Part shown: positions 34,003 to 41,568 of the stretch, piece by piece | Layout of the letters: the number at the start of each line of letters is the position of its first letter | How positions within the stretch are numbered: the first letter of the stretch is position 1 | The notes under the pieces: model-generated | Databases searched by the model: none | The model's input: only the letters and a program-made list of their open reading frames with translations | What the model was told of the DNA's origin: nothing | Source: PWXP01 sp040772845 | GTDB lineage: Bacteria > Planctomycetota > Planctomycetia > Pirellulales > Thermoguttaceae | Assembly (NCBI GenBank): GCA_040772845.1 | Contig: JAXGXG010000001.1 | Location: 6,572,001 to 6,636,000, forward strand | DNA length: 64,000 nt | Reading direction: 5' to 3' | Made by a program: the position numbers and the translations under genes

Positions 34003-34371
34003 ATGCCCACGAATCGAACCAGACAATCCCGCGTGTCACGCGGCGCCGCCGCCACGATGACCGTCGAGGCTTACGAGCAGGCCAGCATGACCGCGTTCCT
34101 GGCCGGCCGCAACGGTGGCGACGTCGCCCGTCACGTCTTCGGAGGCGACAAGGCCGCCGCGAAGCGCTTCTATGCCGCCAACCGCGACCAGATCGAGGCC
34201 CGCGTCCCGCCTGGCTCCCGGTCGGAACTGTGGTGGTATGTCGAGTCACCCGAGCCGCGCAGTCGTGCGATGGCAGAGGAATTGCAACTCTACCGGATGG
34301 GCCAGTTGCAGGGCGACGAGCTGGCTGCGTGCAAAGAGCGGTTGCGAGACTGGCACGGAATTGAGATCTAA
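34003..34371 (+). CDS. Hypothetical protein in the structural region
   Basis: A 122-residue protein starting at an ATG with AAAGGA upstream. It is helical and basic at its N-terminus (TNRTRQSRVSRGAAA), with a middle GGDKAAAKRFYAANRDQIEARVPPG. Not recognised. Its place between the small terminase and capsid genes suggests a packaging, capsid-assembly or DNA-binding role. Confidence 0.6.
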   Translation: MPTNRTRQSRVSRGAAATMTVEAYEQASMTAFLAGRNGGDVARHVFGGDKAAAKRFYAANRDQIEARVPPGSRSELWWYVESPEPRSRAMAEELQLYRMGQLQGDELAACKERLRDWHGIEI

Positions 34372-34397
34372 CCTTACCCTTTCCAGGAGATTCGAAG

Positions 34398-35123
34398 ATG
34401 AGTAACCAAACCCAACCCCAAACCTTGGCCATCGACGGCCGCCCCGTCCCCGCAAGTGCGGTGGCAAAACGCGCGGTCGAAATCATGGCCGATGCCGTCC
34501 AGCCGCTGAAGCCTGTTATGGCGCATTTGCTAACCGCCGCCGATGCCGCCGCAAACCGCGACACCGCTGTTGCCTTGGCCGAGTTGGTGAGTGCGGCGAA
34601 ACTCTGCGAGACCGTGGCCGATGGCGTCGATGCCGCCGCAACGATGGTAGCCACGCTGACCCGCCATTTGTACGCCGCCGAGCAATCCGCCGCCGACCAT
34701 CGCACCGCGTCTCACGCCATCGCACCGCCGCCGAAACGCTCGGCAGAGGTCGAGGCGTTCATCGCCGATGCCGCCGGCCGCATTGCCGGAGCGACCGCCA
34801 AGGCACTCGCCCGCCGTGCAAAACACGCTGCCGAGGATCGAGAGCGATTCGATGGATGGCTGAGCGAGTACCTGAGTGCTGATGGTCCATGCTGCCGCTA
34901 CGTCCAGCGTGCCGTTACGGCGTTGGTCGGCCCGGAGGGTGCAAAGCGCGTGGCCGCCGACTACGCGAAGTGGACGGCATTTGATTTTCATTGGTCCGAT
35001 GACCCGGCCGAAGACGTTGCCGACCTGGCCGCCGACGGTGGACTGCGGAACGCAGAGTTGGCTATCAGCAGCGAATTGACTCGCCAAGAAAACGAGCAAA
35101 CATCGCGGCAATCCGCCGCGTGA
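34398..35123 (+). CDS. Alanine-rich hypothetical protein
   Basis: This 241-residue protein has a strong AGGAG ribosome binding site and a long Ala-rich helical middle (residues 20-130), suggesting coiled coils, followed by a more globular C-terminal part with SEYLSADGPCCRYVQRAVTAL. No family is recognised. It is transcribed with the capsid module. Confidence 0.6.
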   Translation: MSNQTQPQTLAIDGRPVPASAVAKRAVEIMADAVQPLKPVMAHLLTAADAAANRDTAVALAELVSAAKLCETVADGVDAAATMVATLTRHLYAAEQSAADHRTASHAIAPPPKRSAEVEAFIADAAGRIAGATAKALARRAKHAAEDRERFDGWLSEYLSADGPCCRYVQRAVTALVGPEGAKRVAADYAKWTAFDFHWSDDPAEDVADLAADGGLRNAELAISSELTRQENEQTSRQSAA

Positions 35124-35202
35124 GTGAGTGAGTCTTACGTCGGCGGGTGGTCCGCCGGCAGATACCTTGTAGCCGCGACTGCGGCAGAAAGAGAGTTTTG
35201 TG

Positions 35203-35808
35203 ATGAGTCTTAACAGTGTACTGAGTGGAGCAAAGCAACGAGCATTAGACGCCATGCTCGGCGACCGGATCGAGCGCGAAGAGGCCAAGGCCCTTGACGA
35301 GTGGCAAAGCAAGGTCCGTGCAATCAAAGAGTTCGAGAAGAAGCAGGCCGACGAACTGACCGACCTGAAAGTGCAAGAGGCCGCCGCATTGCGCGAATTG
35401 GAACGGCTGCGGCCGCAATGGCAGGCAGTGAACCGCAAGTATGGCTTCGCGCGGAGAAAGCACCACGAACGGCGTTCCGATCTGTCTGAGTTGCGCTATC
35501 GCCTGTTGACCGAGGCCGAGAATGCCGCTCCGACTGGATTCAGGGATGCGATCGATGACATTTGCATCCTGGAAAAGCAGTTGCGTGGTCTCCCGACCAA
35601 CGAGCGCAAAATCTACACCGGCCGAGTAGATCGGCGTGGCCGGCCGGAGTGCGATTTGCAATCTGACTACCCCGAGATTGCCCGGCGGCTTCGGACGTTG
35701 CAACGCCTGCGCGAGCGCGTCGAGGCCATGCGGACCGAGCCGATCGACGATCCGACCGCCGCTCTTGCCAAGATTCGCGAGGAGGCCGTGGCTGCCGCGA
35801 AAATGTAG
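35203..35808 (+). CDS. Coiled-coil protein, possible scaffold or capsid assembly factor
   Basis: This 201-residue protein is almost wholly helical and charged, with heptad-like Glu/Lys/Leu patterns at residues 17-85 (REEAKALDEWQSKVRAIKEF onward). It lies directly before the capsid gene, where scaffolding proteins are often found in phages; that role is inferred from position and shape only. A GTG three bases earlier is an alternative start. Confidence 0.55.
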   Translation: MSLNSVLSGAKQRALDAMLGDRIEREEAKALDEWQSKVRAIKEFEKKQADELTDLKVQEAAALRELERLRPQWQAVNRKYGFARRKHHERRSDLSELRYRLLTEAENAAPTGFRDAIDDICILEKQLRGLPTNERKIYTGRVDRRGRPECDLQSDYPEIARRLRTLQRLRERVEAMRTEPIDDPTAALAKIREEAVAAAKM

Positions 35809-35863
35809 TCTCACTTCCAAACCAGTTTTCAATTCACGTTTCCATTTAGAGAAGGATTTTCAC

Positions 35864-36847
35864 ATGAGTCGTTTTTCAAACATCGGACTATTTGCCAAGG
35901 CCGTGGCACATGCCGCCGCCAATCCCAACCAGATCGACGGCCGTTTGATCCGAGCCGCCGCCGGTCTCAATACCATCACACCGTCTGAAGGCGGTTTCCT
36001 CGTGCCGTCGGAGCAGGCCAAGGTCTTACTGACCAAGGCCACGACGGCAAGCGCGATATTGTCCCGCGTTGGCCGTGTCGTCCCGGATGAGGCGAGCGGG
36101 CAGGCGTTCATCCCGACCGTGGCTGAGACCAGCCGGGCAAACGGATCCCGCTACGGCGGTCTCAGTATCGCGTGGCTGGAGCAAGGCGCGAGCATCACGC
36201 CAAGTAAGCCGCTATTCGGCCAACTAGATTTGCGCCGCAAGCGTTGTGCGGGCGTCGTGATTGCGACCGACGATATGCTCCGTGCCGACCCCGAGACGTT
36301 GACCGGCTATCTGGAGCCTCTTTTCTCCGAGGCCCTTGCCGACGCACTGGCTGCCGCCGTTGTCGATGGTACGGGTGCTGGCCAGCCTCTCGGCTTGCTC
36401 CGATCCCCAAGTAAGATCACCGTCACGCGCTCCGGTTCCAACGTCATCGCGGCCAGTGACGTGCGAGGCATGGTCTCGCGTCTGTGGGGTGGCTCGTATC
36501 CTACGGCCGCGTGGCTGTGTTCCGAGTCGTGCATGGGCCAACTACTCGCCCTGGCTGGATCGTTACTGACGTTCGACGGCGGTATGCGGCTGGCCGGCTT
36601 CCCGGTTGTGCCATCCGAGTACTGCGAGGTGCTTGGCACGTCGGGCGATATCGTCCTGACCGACTTGTCGGAGTACCAGTTGAGCACGAGCGAATTGCAG
36701 ATTGCATTCAGCGAGCATCTTGGCTTTGAAAACGCCGAAGGGTACTACCGCTTGACGATCAATGCGGACGGCTGCTTGGCGTGGCAGACGGCTGTTACGC
36801 CGCGTAACGGTGGCGATACGCTCTCGCCCGTTGTCGTGTTGTCGTGA
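35864..36847 (+). CDS. HK97-type major capsid protein
   Basis: The 327-residue protein fits HK97-fold capsid proteins: an N-terminal stretch GGFLVPSEQAKVLLTKAT, an E-loop/P-domain segment (GLSIAWLEQGASITPSKPLF), then LFSEALADALAAAVVDGTGAGQPLGLL, typical of the family, and a C-terminal STSELQIAFSEHLGFENAEG. A long N-terminal delta domain is absent, so if processing occurs only a short piece would be removed. The start at 35864 has GAAGG upstream. It forms the shell of the element's particle if one is made. Confidence 0.85.
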   Translation: MSRFSNIGLFAKAVAHAAANPNQIDGRLIRAAAGLNTITPSEGGFLVPSEQAKVLLTKATTASAILSRVGRVVPDEASGQAFIPTVAETSRANGSRYGGLSIAWLEQGASITPSKPLFGQLDLRRKRCAGVVIATDDMLRADPETLTGYLEPLFSEALADALAAAVVDGTGAGQPLGLLRSPSKITVTRSGSNVIAASDVRGMVSRLWGGSYPTAAWLCSESCMGQLLALAGSLLTFDGGMRLAGFPVVPSEYCEVLGTSGDIVLTDLSEYQLSTSELQIAFSEHLGFENAEGYYRLTINADGCLAWQTAVTPRNGGDTLSPVVVLS

Positions 36848-36968
36848 GTCATTTTCGGCCGCGCTCTTCCGGGTGCGCGGCCCATGAGCCCGGGGCAACG
36901 TATTCCTTTCGGCGTTGTCCCGGGCGAGATTTAACCAGACCATTTACCACCTATTTGTGAGAGAAAAC

Positions 36969-37934
36969 ATGAGCCTTGACATTCAGACTGAACTATCCAC
37001 CCCTCGACCCCTTGCGGCTGATCGACCCCGATGGTCGGCCATCCTTCAATCCGCTATCCGTGCGAGTGCCGACATGCGGCCGCGCGGCATCGGAACGCAT
37101 ATCGTCGGGAAAATTGCCGTTGTGCCCGTGGTCGGCCCTATCGGCTTCCGATCCGCGCTTGCCCGGTATTACGGTTGCGAGATCACCGATCTGCAAGCCG
37201 AGTTATCGATGCTTGCCACGTCGCGCACGTGCGATGCCATCGTCTTAGACGTTGACTCGCCCGGAGGCTCGGTCGATGGCGTACCCGAGTTGGCGGCGAA
37301 AATCCGCAGTATCACGACCATGAAACCCGTGGTTGCCGTGGCCCGTCCGTTCATGGCGAGTGCTGCGTACTGGCTGGCATCGGCGGCTAACGTCGTGCTC
37401 AGTATGCGGAGCGGTTGCGTCGGCTCCATTGGCGTATGGTGTGCCCACATCGACGTGTCGGGATTCGAGGAAAAGATGGGAGTGAAAACCACTCTCATTG
37501 CCTCCAGCCCGGAAAAGGTCGAGGGCCATCCGTACGCGCCGCTGAGTGATGAGGCAAGGGCGACGATGCAAAAAAGCGTCGATGCTCACTACAAGTCATT
37601 CTCCGGCGACGTGGCGAAGTTTCGTGGCATTACCGTCACTCGCAATCACGCCCGTTGCCTCGACGCGCCCGACGCCGCGAAAGAACGGTTGATCGACGGG
37701 ATGGTCGAGGGTACTTCCGCCGTCGTGGAGATGGCCGGAGCGTTGGCCGACATGGGCCCCCGCCGGCGACAGGCATTCGCCCGTTGTCTAGACCTGGCTC
37801 GTTACGACGGCACTCCAGCCGCCGACGTTGCCGTCGCCGCATTGAGTCGCACGACTGGCGATGGCAGCTACGCCGAATCGTGGCAGAGGCAAGCCGATGC
37901 GCGAGAGCGCGAGTTGGCACGGCTGGGCGGATAG
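36969..37934 (+). CDS. S49 family peptidase (phage prohead protease type)
   Basis: The 321-residue protein is an SppA/ClpP-like serine protease of the S49 family used by many phages as prohead protease or minor capsid protein C. The core VVPVVGPI, LDVDSPGGSVDGV (oxyanion loop), RPFMASAAYWLAS (nucleophile Ser in the A-S-A-A-Y context) and GSIGVWCAHIDVS are present. It follows the capsid gene instead of preceding it, the reverse of common phage order. An ATG at 36969 is used. Confidence 0.82.
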   Translation: MSLDIQTELSTPRPLAADRPRWSAILQSAIRASADMRPRGIGTHIVGKIAVVPVVGPIGFRSALARYYGCEITDLQAELSMLATSRTCDAIVLDVDSPGGSVDGVPELAAKIRSITTMKPVVAVARPFMASAAYWLASAANVVLSMRSGCVGSIGVWCAHIDVSGFEEKMGVKTTLIASSPEKVEGHPYAPLSDEARATMQKSVDAHYKSFSGDVAKFRGITVTRNHARCLDAPDAAKERLIDGMVEGTSAVVEMAGALADMGPRRRQAFARCLDLARYDGTPAADVAVAALSRTTGDGSYAESWQRQADARERELARLGG

Positions 37935-37986
37935 TCGGCAATCCAAAGAACCGTCACAACCAAACACACACACAAGGGTACATATC

Positions 37987-39669
37987 ATGGCTACAGCAGC
38001 AGGCAATCTAATTGTCCATCTGATGGCGAAAACTGATCGGTTCGACAAAAGCATGCGACGCAGTTCGGCGCAAACCGATCTAATGCGTTCGTCCGTGTCT
38101 AAGCTCAGCGGCTCGATGAAAATGATGGCCGGCGCATTCGGCGTAAGCCTGGGGGCCGGAGGGCTGATTATGGGCCTCAAGCAGTCCATCGGCTTGGCGG
38201 AAGAGCAGATCAAACAGGAGCAAAAACTAGCTGCCGTTCTGGACGCGACCGGACACGCGGCCGGTTGGACCGCCGACCAACTCAAGCAGCATGCGGCCGC
38301 ATTGCAGCAGACGACAAACTTCGGCGATGAAGCCACCATTGGCGCACAAGCCGTGCTGGCGACATTCAAGGAGATTCGCGGCGACGTGTTCAAAGACGCA
38401 ACGTCGGCCATATTGGACATGTCTGCCGTGCTCAACACGGACTTGCAAGGGGCAGCAATCCAGGTCGGTAAGGCATTGAACGATCCGATTCGGGGCGTTA
38501 GTGCCTTAAGCCGCGTCGGCGTATCGTTCACGCAGCAACAGAAAGACCAGATCAAAGCAATGCAAGAGATGGGCGACGTTGCCGGCGCTCAAGGGGTCAT
38601 CCTAGCGGAACTGGCGGGCGAATTCGGCGGAGCCGCGGAAGCGATGGCCAACCCGGTGACCCAACTCAAGAACGCTATGGGTGACTTGGGTGAATCGATT
38701 GGAATGCAGGTACTTCCGTTCGCGCGTATGCTGGCTGATGACCTGACGGAGCCGACCAGCGCCGCGGCAGACGCCGCAAAACAGTCCGCTAGCGAGTTCG
38801 GCGGACTGGCAGGGGCAATCTTTACCGCCGTCGATGCCGCGCAGGCGCTTGTCGTGAAATTCAAGGAGGCGCGATTGGCGAGTACCGAATTGTTTCTCTG
38901 GAACGAGGAAACCGGCAAAAGCTGGTGGGGATGGATGGGCGAAGATGTCGAAGCGGAAGCCTACATCGACGAATTGCAACGTCGCGTCAAAGAGCTGCGC
39001 AAAGACTTGGACGCCACTACTAGCTCCGATTGGGCCGCCGACACACAAAAGCGATACCAGGAAATTATGGTCAAGCTGCAAAACCCCGGCGGGCCGAACG
39101 GCGCAACGGGCGGCAGTGCCGCAGGTGCGGCTGGGAGCCTCACCGATCCGATGGCTCAAGCCGCCGCTTTCTTCGAGCGAGCCGGTACCTACGGTGCCTC
39201 GATGCCGATGCCCGACTTCGCAGGCAACCCGCTCTTCGACGAAATCAATAAGTGGGTCAAGGATAAAACGCAGTTCGACGAACTAGGCAAAAGCCTTACC
39301 GAATCGCTCGAAACGCCCGTTGAAGCGTTGGCGCGTCGCATGGAAGAGGTCAACCGGCTTTCGGAGTTCGGGGCGATTACGGACGAAACCCGGCAACGCG
39401 CCTTGCAGCAAATCGCCAAGGAAGCAGAGCAGGGAACCGACGCCGGCGACATTGGCCCAACTCGGTTCTCCGGCGCAATGGAGGCAGGCAGCCGTGAGGC
39501 GTATTCCGCCATCCTTGCGGCATCGGGTGCCCAACGCGAACAGCAAGACAAAAAGATTGCGGATAACACGGCGGAAATGAAACGCACGTTGCAATTCATC
39601 AAAATGTCCGCGGACTTACAGGTCAAATTGCTCCAGGAAGACAGCGGTGTAGAGATACCGGCAGCATAA
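37987..39669 (+). CDS. Tape-measure-like phage tail protein
   Basis: The 560-residue protein resembles tail-length tape-measure proteins: N-terminal helices (NLIVHLMAKTDRFDKSMRRS), a hydrophobic helix near residues 50-65, and the characteristic QVGKALNDPIRGVSALSRVG with VSFTQQQKDQIKAM following it. Ala-rich helices follow. It is short for a tape measure, which would imply a tail of only some 80 nm by the usual 1.5 A per residue, and no other tail genes are present. It could instead be a satellite protein that redirects or replaces a helper tail component. Confidence 0.75.
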   Translation: MATAAGNLIVHLMAKTDRFDKSMRRSSAQTDLMRSSVSKLSGSMKMMAGAFGVSLGAGGLIMGLKQSIGLAEEQIKQEQKLAAVLDATGHAAGWTADQLKQHAAALQQTTNFGDEATIGAQAVLATFKEIRGDVFKDATSAILDMSAVLNTDLQGAAIQVGKALNDPIRGVSALSRVGVSFTQQQKDQIKAMQEMGDVAGAQGVILAELAGEFGGAAEAMANPVTQLKNAMGDLGESIGMQVLPFARMLADDLTEPTSAAADAAKQSASEFGGLAGAIFTAVDAAQALVVKFKEARLASTELFLWNEETGKSWWGWMGEDVEAEAYIDELQRRVKELRKDLDATTSSDWAADTQKRYQEIMVKLQNPGGPNGATGGSAAGAAGSLTDPMAQAAAFFERAGTYGASMPMPDFAGNPLFDEINKWVKDKTQFDELGKSLTESLETPVEALARRMEEVNRLSEFGAITDETRQRALQQIAKEAEQGTDAGDIGPTRFSGAMEAGSREAYSAILAASGAQREQQDKKIADNTAEMKRTLQFIKMSADLQVKLLQEDSGVEIPAA

Positions 39670-39688
39670 TTCCACGGAGGTCAACGCC

Positions 39689-39925
39689 ATGAGACAGCAT
39701 GTAGTTTTTGCCCGCGTGCCCGCCGGCATTCACCGTGGCTTATCGGCACTCGCCCGGGAGCGAGGCCAAAAGATCAATCAGGTAGCCCGCGAGATTTTGT
39801 ATTCCGCCATCGTCTCGGCTGGCGACACGGTGGTCGAGGCCATGCGGGAGGGCGATGCCGAAGAGGCCGCCGCGATGATGGCGGAAATGGAAATGGAAAC
39901 CCAAGACAAGGAAATCCAAACATGA
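39689..39925 (+). CDS. Small ribbon-helix-helix-like protein
   Basis: This 78-residue protein starts with VVFARVPAGIHRGLSALARERGQKINQVAREIL, a strand followed by two helices as in ribbon-helix-helix regulators, with an acidic C-terminus (MMAEMEMETQ). GGAGG precedes its start. It overlaps the next gene by 4 bases (ATGA). It may regulate the element's genes. Confidence 0.65.
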   Translation: MRQHVVFARVPAGIHRGLSALARERGQKINQVAREILYSAIVSAGDTVVEAMREGDAEEAAAMMAEMEMETQDKEIQT

Positions 39926-40161
39926 GTGACGAACATTCCCCTATCACGTTCCCCGAGACGCAACCAGCAACATGCTCATGTGGCCGACCATCCACCGGCC
40001 GCCGTTGGCCGCTGTGCGACGAGTGCCGGAGGCGTCTTGCTGTGGCTGATCTGGCCAACCGTGCGCGGATCGGGCGGACAATTCGGTCTTGCACCCGATG
40101 CAGACAACGGCCGCCTATGGTCGGCGATTGTCTTTGCGAGCGTTGCCTGCGTAGGCTGTGA
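39922..40161 (+). CDS. Small zinc-ribbon protein
   Basis: A 79-residue protein with CSCGRP, CDEC, CTRC and CLCERC clusters, which can form two zinc ribbons. Translationally coupled to the upstream ribbon-helix-helix gene. Function unknown. Confidence 0.6.
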   Translation: MSDEHSPITFPETQPATCSCGRPSTGRRWPLCDECRRRLAVADLANRARIGRTIRSCTRCRQRPPMVGDCLCERCLRRL

Positions 40162-40204
40162 CCATTGACCTTGATACGCCGACACGTCAGACCGGGAGGC
40201 CATC

Positions 40205-40450
40205 ATGCCATCAGCATCATCACCATCATCACCCCGACGTCATCGACCGCGCTGTCCTGGCTGCGGTCATCCGCTGCCGCCACACGGTCGGCCGTGTGCT
40301 TGTCGGTACACACCCCGCCCATGGGATGACGCCGTTGACGTGCCAGTGGTCGGCTTGCTGGGGCTGCGGCTGCGCCCGGGGGAATTGCAGCGATACCAGG
40401 AGGTACGAGCGGGGCTATTCTCCGGCCGGCTGCCGACCAGTGGCGAGTGA
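40205..40450 (+). CDS. Small zinc-ribbon protein, Pro/Arg-rich
   Basis: This 81-residue frame has a strong ribosome binding site (GGGAGG five bases before the ATG) and a CPGCGHPLPPHGRPCAC zinc-ribbon-like motif, then GLLGLRLRPGELQRYQ. A longer His-rich frame in another phase overlaps it, but the ribosome binding site favours this one. A terminator follows. Confidence 0.55.
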   Translation: MPSASSPSSPRRHRPRCPGCGHPLPPHGRPCACRYTPRPWDDAVDVPVVGLLGLRLRPGELQRYQEVRAGLFSGRLPTSGE

Positions 40451-40471
40451 CCGACCCGCTACCGATCATCG

Positions 40472-40504
40472 CCCGCCCTGGCTCATTGCCGGGGCGGGGT
40501 TTTT
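40472..40504 (+). terminator. Intrinsic terminator closing the plus-strand gene run
   Basis: A CCCGCCC / GGGCGGG stem (40472-40478 with 40492-40498), strengthened by extra GC, is followed by TTTTT at 40500-40504. It closes the structural gene run of the element. Confidence 0.85.
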
Positions 40505-40722
40505 CAGTCGCCATGTTGCTGCCGAGAGTCAATATCCGGTCAATCGGTAAATCGCCCGTGAGGCGTTCTGACGGCGTTGTAGCGGTCAAGGTGTTCTGAC
40601 CCGTCCAAGGTGGTCGGGACGCATGAGGCGACGCCACACGAAGCCGTTTCTGTCTGTTCGTCAGTTCGGGATTGCGTATGCGACCGCAAGACAGGCTGTG
40701 TCGGTTTGCCGTACCTTTGAAA

Positions 40723-40740
40723 GTGATAATCGATTATCAC
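40723..40740. promoter_or_regulatory. 18-bp perfect palindrome, operator-like
   Basis: GTGATAATCGATTATCAC is a perfect 18-bp palindrome in an AT-rich island between the structural genes and the tRNA. No gene starts nearby on the plus strand. It looks like a dimer-binding operator or recombination site. Confidence 0.5.
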
Positions 40741-40860
40741 AATTAGGCTTTGCTCACCATATGGTCGTCGCCAACCACCCCGACGCGCCCAAGCTACCGG
40801 AGGCGATGCCGACCAGGACGCTGGGACGTTCTCGCCATGGCCCTAGCCACGTGCGCGCAT

Positions 40861-40889
40861 AAAAAATGCCGCCCGTGCCACCGGGCGGC
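40861..40889 (-). terminator. Intrinsic terminator downstream of the class II tRNA
   Basis: On the minus strand an 8-bp stem GCCGCCCG / CGGGCGGC with a 6-base loop is followed by TTTTTT. It lies about 90 bases past the tRNA 3' end. Confidence 0.85.
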
Positions 40890-40913
40890 GAACCAAAGGG
40901 GTTGGCGAAATCA

Positions 40914-40934
40914 CCAACCTCGTGGTAGTAGCTA
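40914..40934 (+). repeat. Inverted copy of the anticodon and variable arm of the neighbouring tRNA
   Basis: CCAACCTCGTGGTAGTAGCT and the next A on the plus strand match the minus-strand tRNA segment at 41008-41028 in 20 of 21 bases, and 26 of 30 if extended upstream. It thus is complementary to the tRNA in its own primary transcript, before the terminator. Confidence 0.8.
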
Positions 40935-40978
40935 TTTGAACTATATCGTCTTCAGGACAGCGAGTCAATGATAAAAGA

Positions 40979-41063
40979 TGGGGGGGACGGGACTCGAACC
41001 CGCACAGTAGCTACTACCACGAGATTGGCAATCTCGCGCGTCTGCCATTTTCGCCACCCCCCC
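40979..41063 (-). tRNA. Class II tRNA with GCC (glycine) anticodon and Leu-like body
   Basis: The minus strand folds with a 7-bp acceptor stem of G:C pairs, a D-arm GCGAAAATGGCAGACGC, anticodon stem CGAGA/TCTCG with loop TTGCCAA (anticodon GCC), a long variable arm with stem GTAG/CTAC, and T-arm GCGGG-TTCGAGT-CCCGT. The discriminator is A and no CCA is encoded. Ordinary tRNA-Gly is class I with a 5-base variable loop, so the body looks like tRNA-Leu. It lies inside the integrated element. Confidence 0.88.
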
Positions 41064-41378
41064 ATTAGTCGCTGCACCTGTGGGGGTGTTGTGCCTCCTG
41101 GTGGCTCCTCCGTTTAGCGCTGGCGTCATTGGATTCGCGTTTTGGTAGCAACTGCGTGCGGTGGATACAGCCCCGGGCGCTGATAGTAATGTGTGGAAAA
41201 GTCGCCCGGAAGTCAATAGGGGGCAGGTGTTTTTGGTGGCAACGGTTCCAGAAACCGCTGAAAAGTCTGGGGTCAATGACCCCTTTTCGACCCTTTTGAC
41301 CCCCTTCAATCCCTTTTGGGAGATTCAGAAACCCCTTAAAATACGCTGTTTCCGAGAGTTGGAAGCAGGCTTCCGAGT
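41064..41378. other. Right end of element without a gene
   Basis: No gene is seen between the class II tRNA and attR. The region would include the tRNA promoter and probably the integrase arm-binding sites of the right end. A GGGGTCAATGACCCC palindrome lies near 41270-41285. Confidence 0.45.
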
Positions 41379-41421
41379 TTTTCAAGACCGCCGCCTTAGA
41401 CCACTCGGCCACCCATCCGAA
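41379..41421. repeat. Right attachment core (attR) with stranded 5' half of tRNA-Ser
   Basis: This is the exact 43-bp duplicate of 27586-27628. It is the original 5' half of the tRNA-Ser gene, cut off in the anticodon loop. A TATAAT on the minus strand at 41470-41475 may be the -10 of the original tRNA promoter, now reading into the right end of the element. Confidence 0.9.
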
Positions 41422-41568
41422 ACCTGCAACAGGGCAGGGGATTGTGCTCCTGGGAGCACCGTGTTGGGGATTATACCACTGCTATGAAGTGTACCACGCA
41501 TCGCCGAACTTGGAAGGCGGGTCTGGCGGGCGGGGTCGAATACCGCGGATGTCGGGTAAGCTGTCAGG

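Larger units (their letters stand above)
27586..41421. mobile_element. 13.8-kb integrated element, phage-satellite-like or reduced prophage
   Basis: The element is bounded by the 43-bp direct repeats. From left to right it holds an integrase, a hypothetical protein, an Xis-like protein, a PrimPol-helicase, iteron-like repeats, two small zinc-ribbon proteins, a P27-type terminase small subunit, three unknown proteins, an HK97-type capsid protein, an S49 protease, a tape-measure-like protein, three small regulators/zinc ribbons and a class II tRNA with GCC anticodon. All protein genes are on the plus strand. No terminase large subunit, portal, head-tail connector, tail sheath/tube or lysis gene is recognised. 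The 13.8-kb length, own replication module and partial structural set fit a capsid-encoding satellite; a decayed prophage is the alternative. Confidence 0.85.

Noticed and set aside
40158..40550. His-rich 130-codon frame
   Set aside because: It overlaps the frame at 40205-40450, which has a strong ribosome binding site and a zinc-ribbon motif; it also runs across the terminator.
41379..41421. A second tRNA-Ser gene
   Set aside because: Only the 5' half to the anticodon loop is present; it is the attR copy, not a full tRNA.
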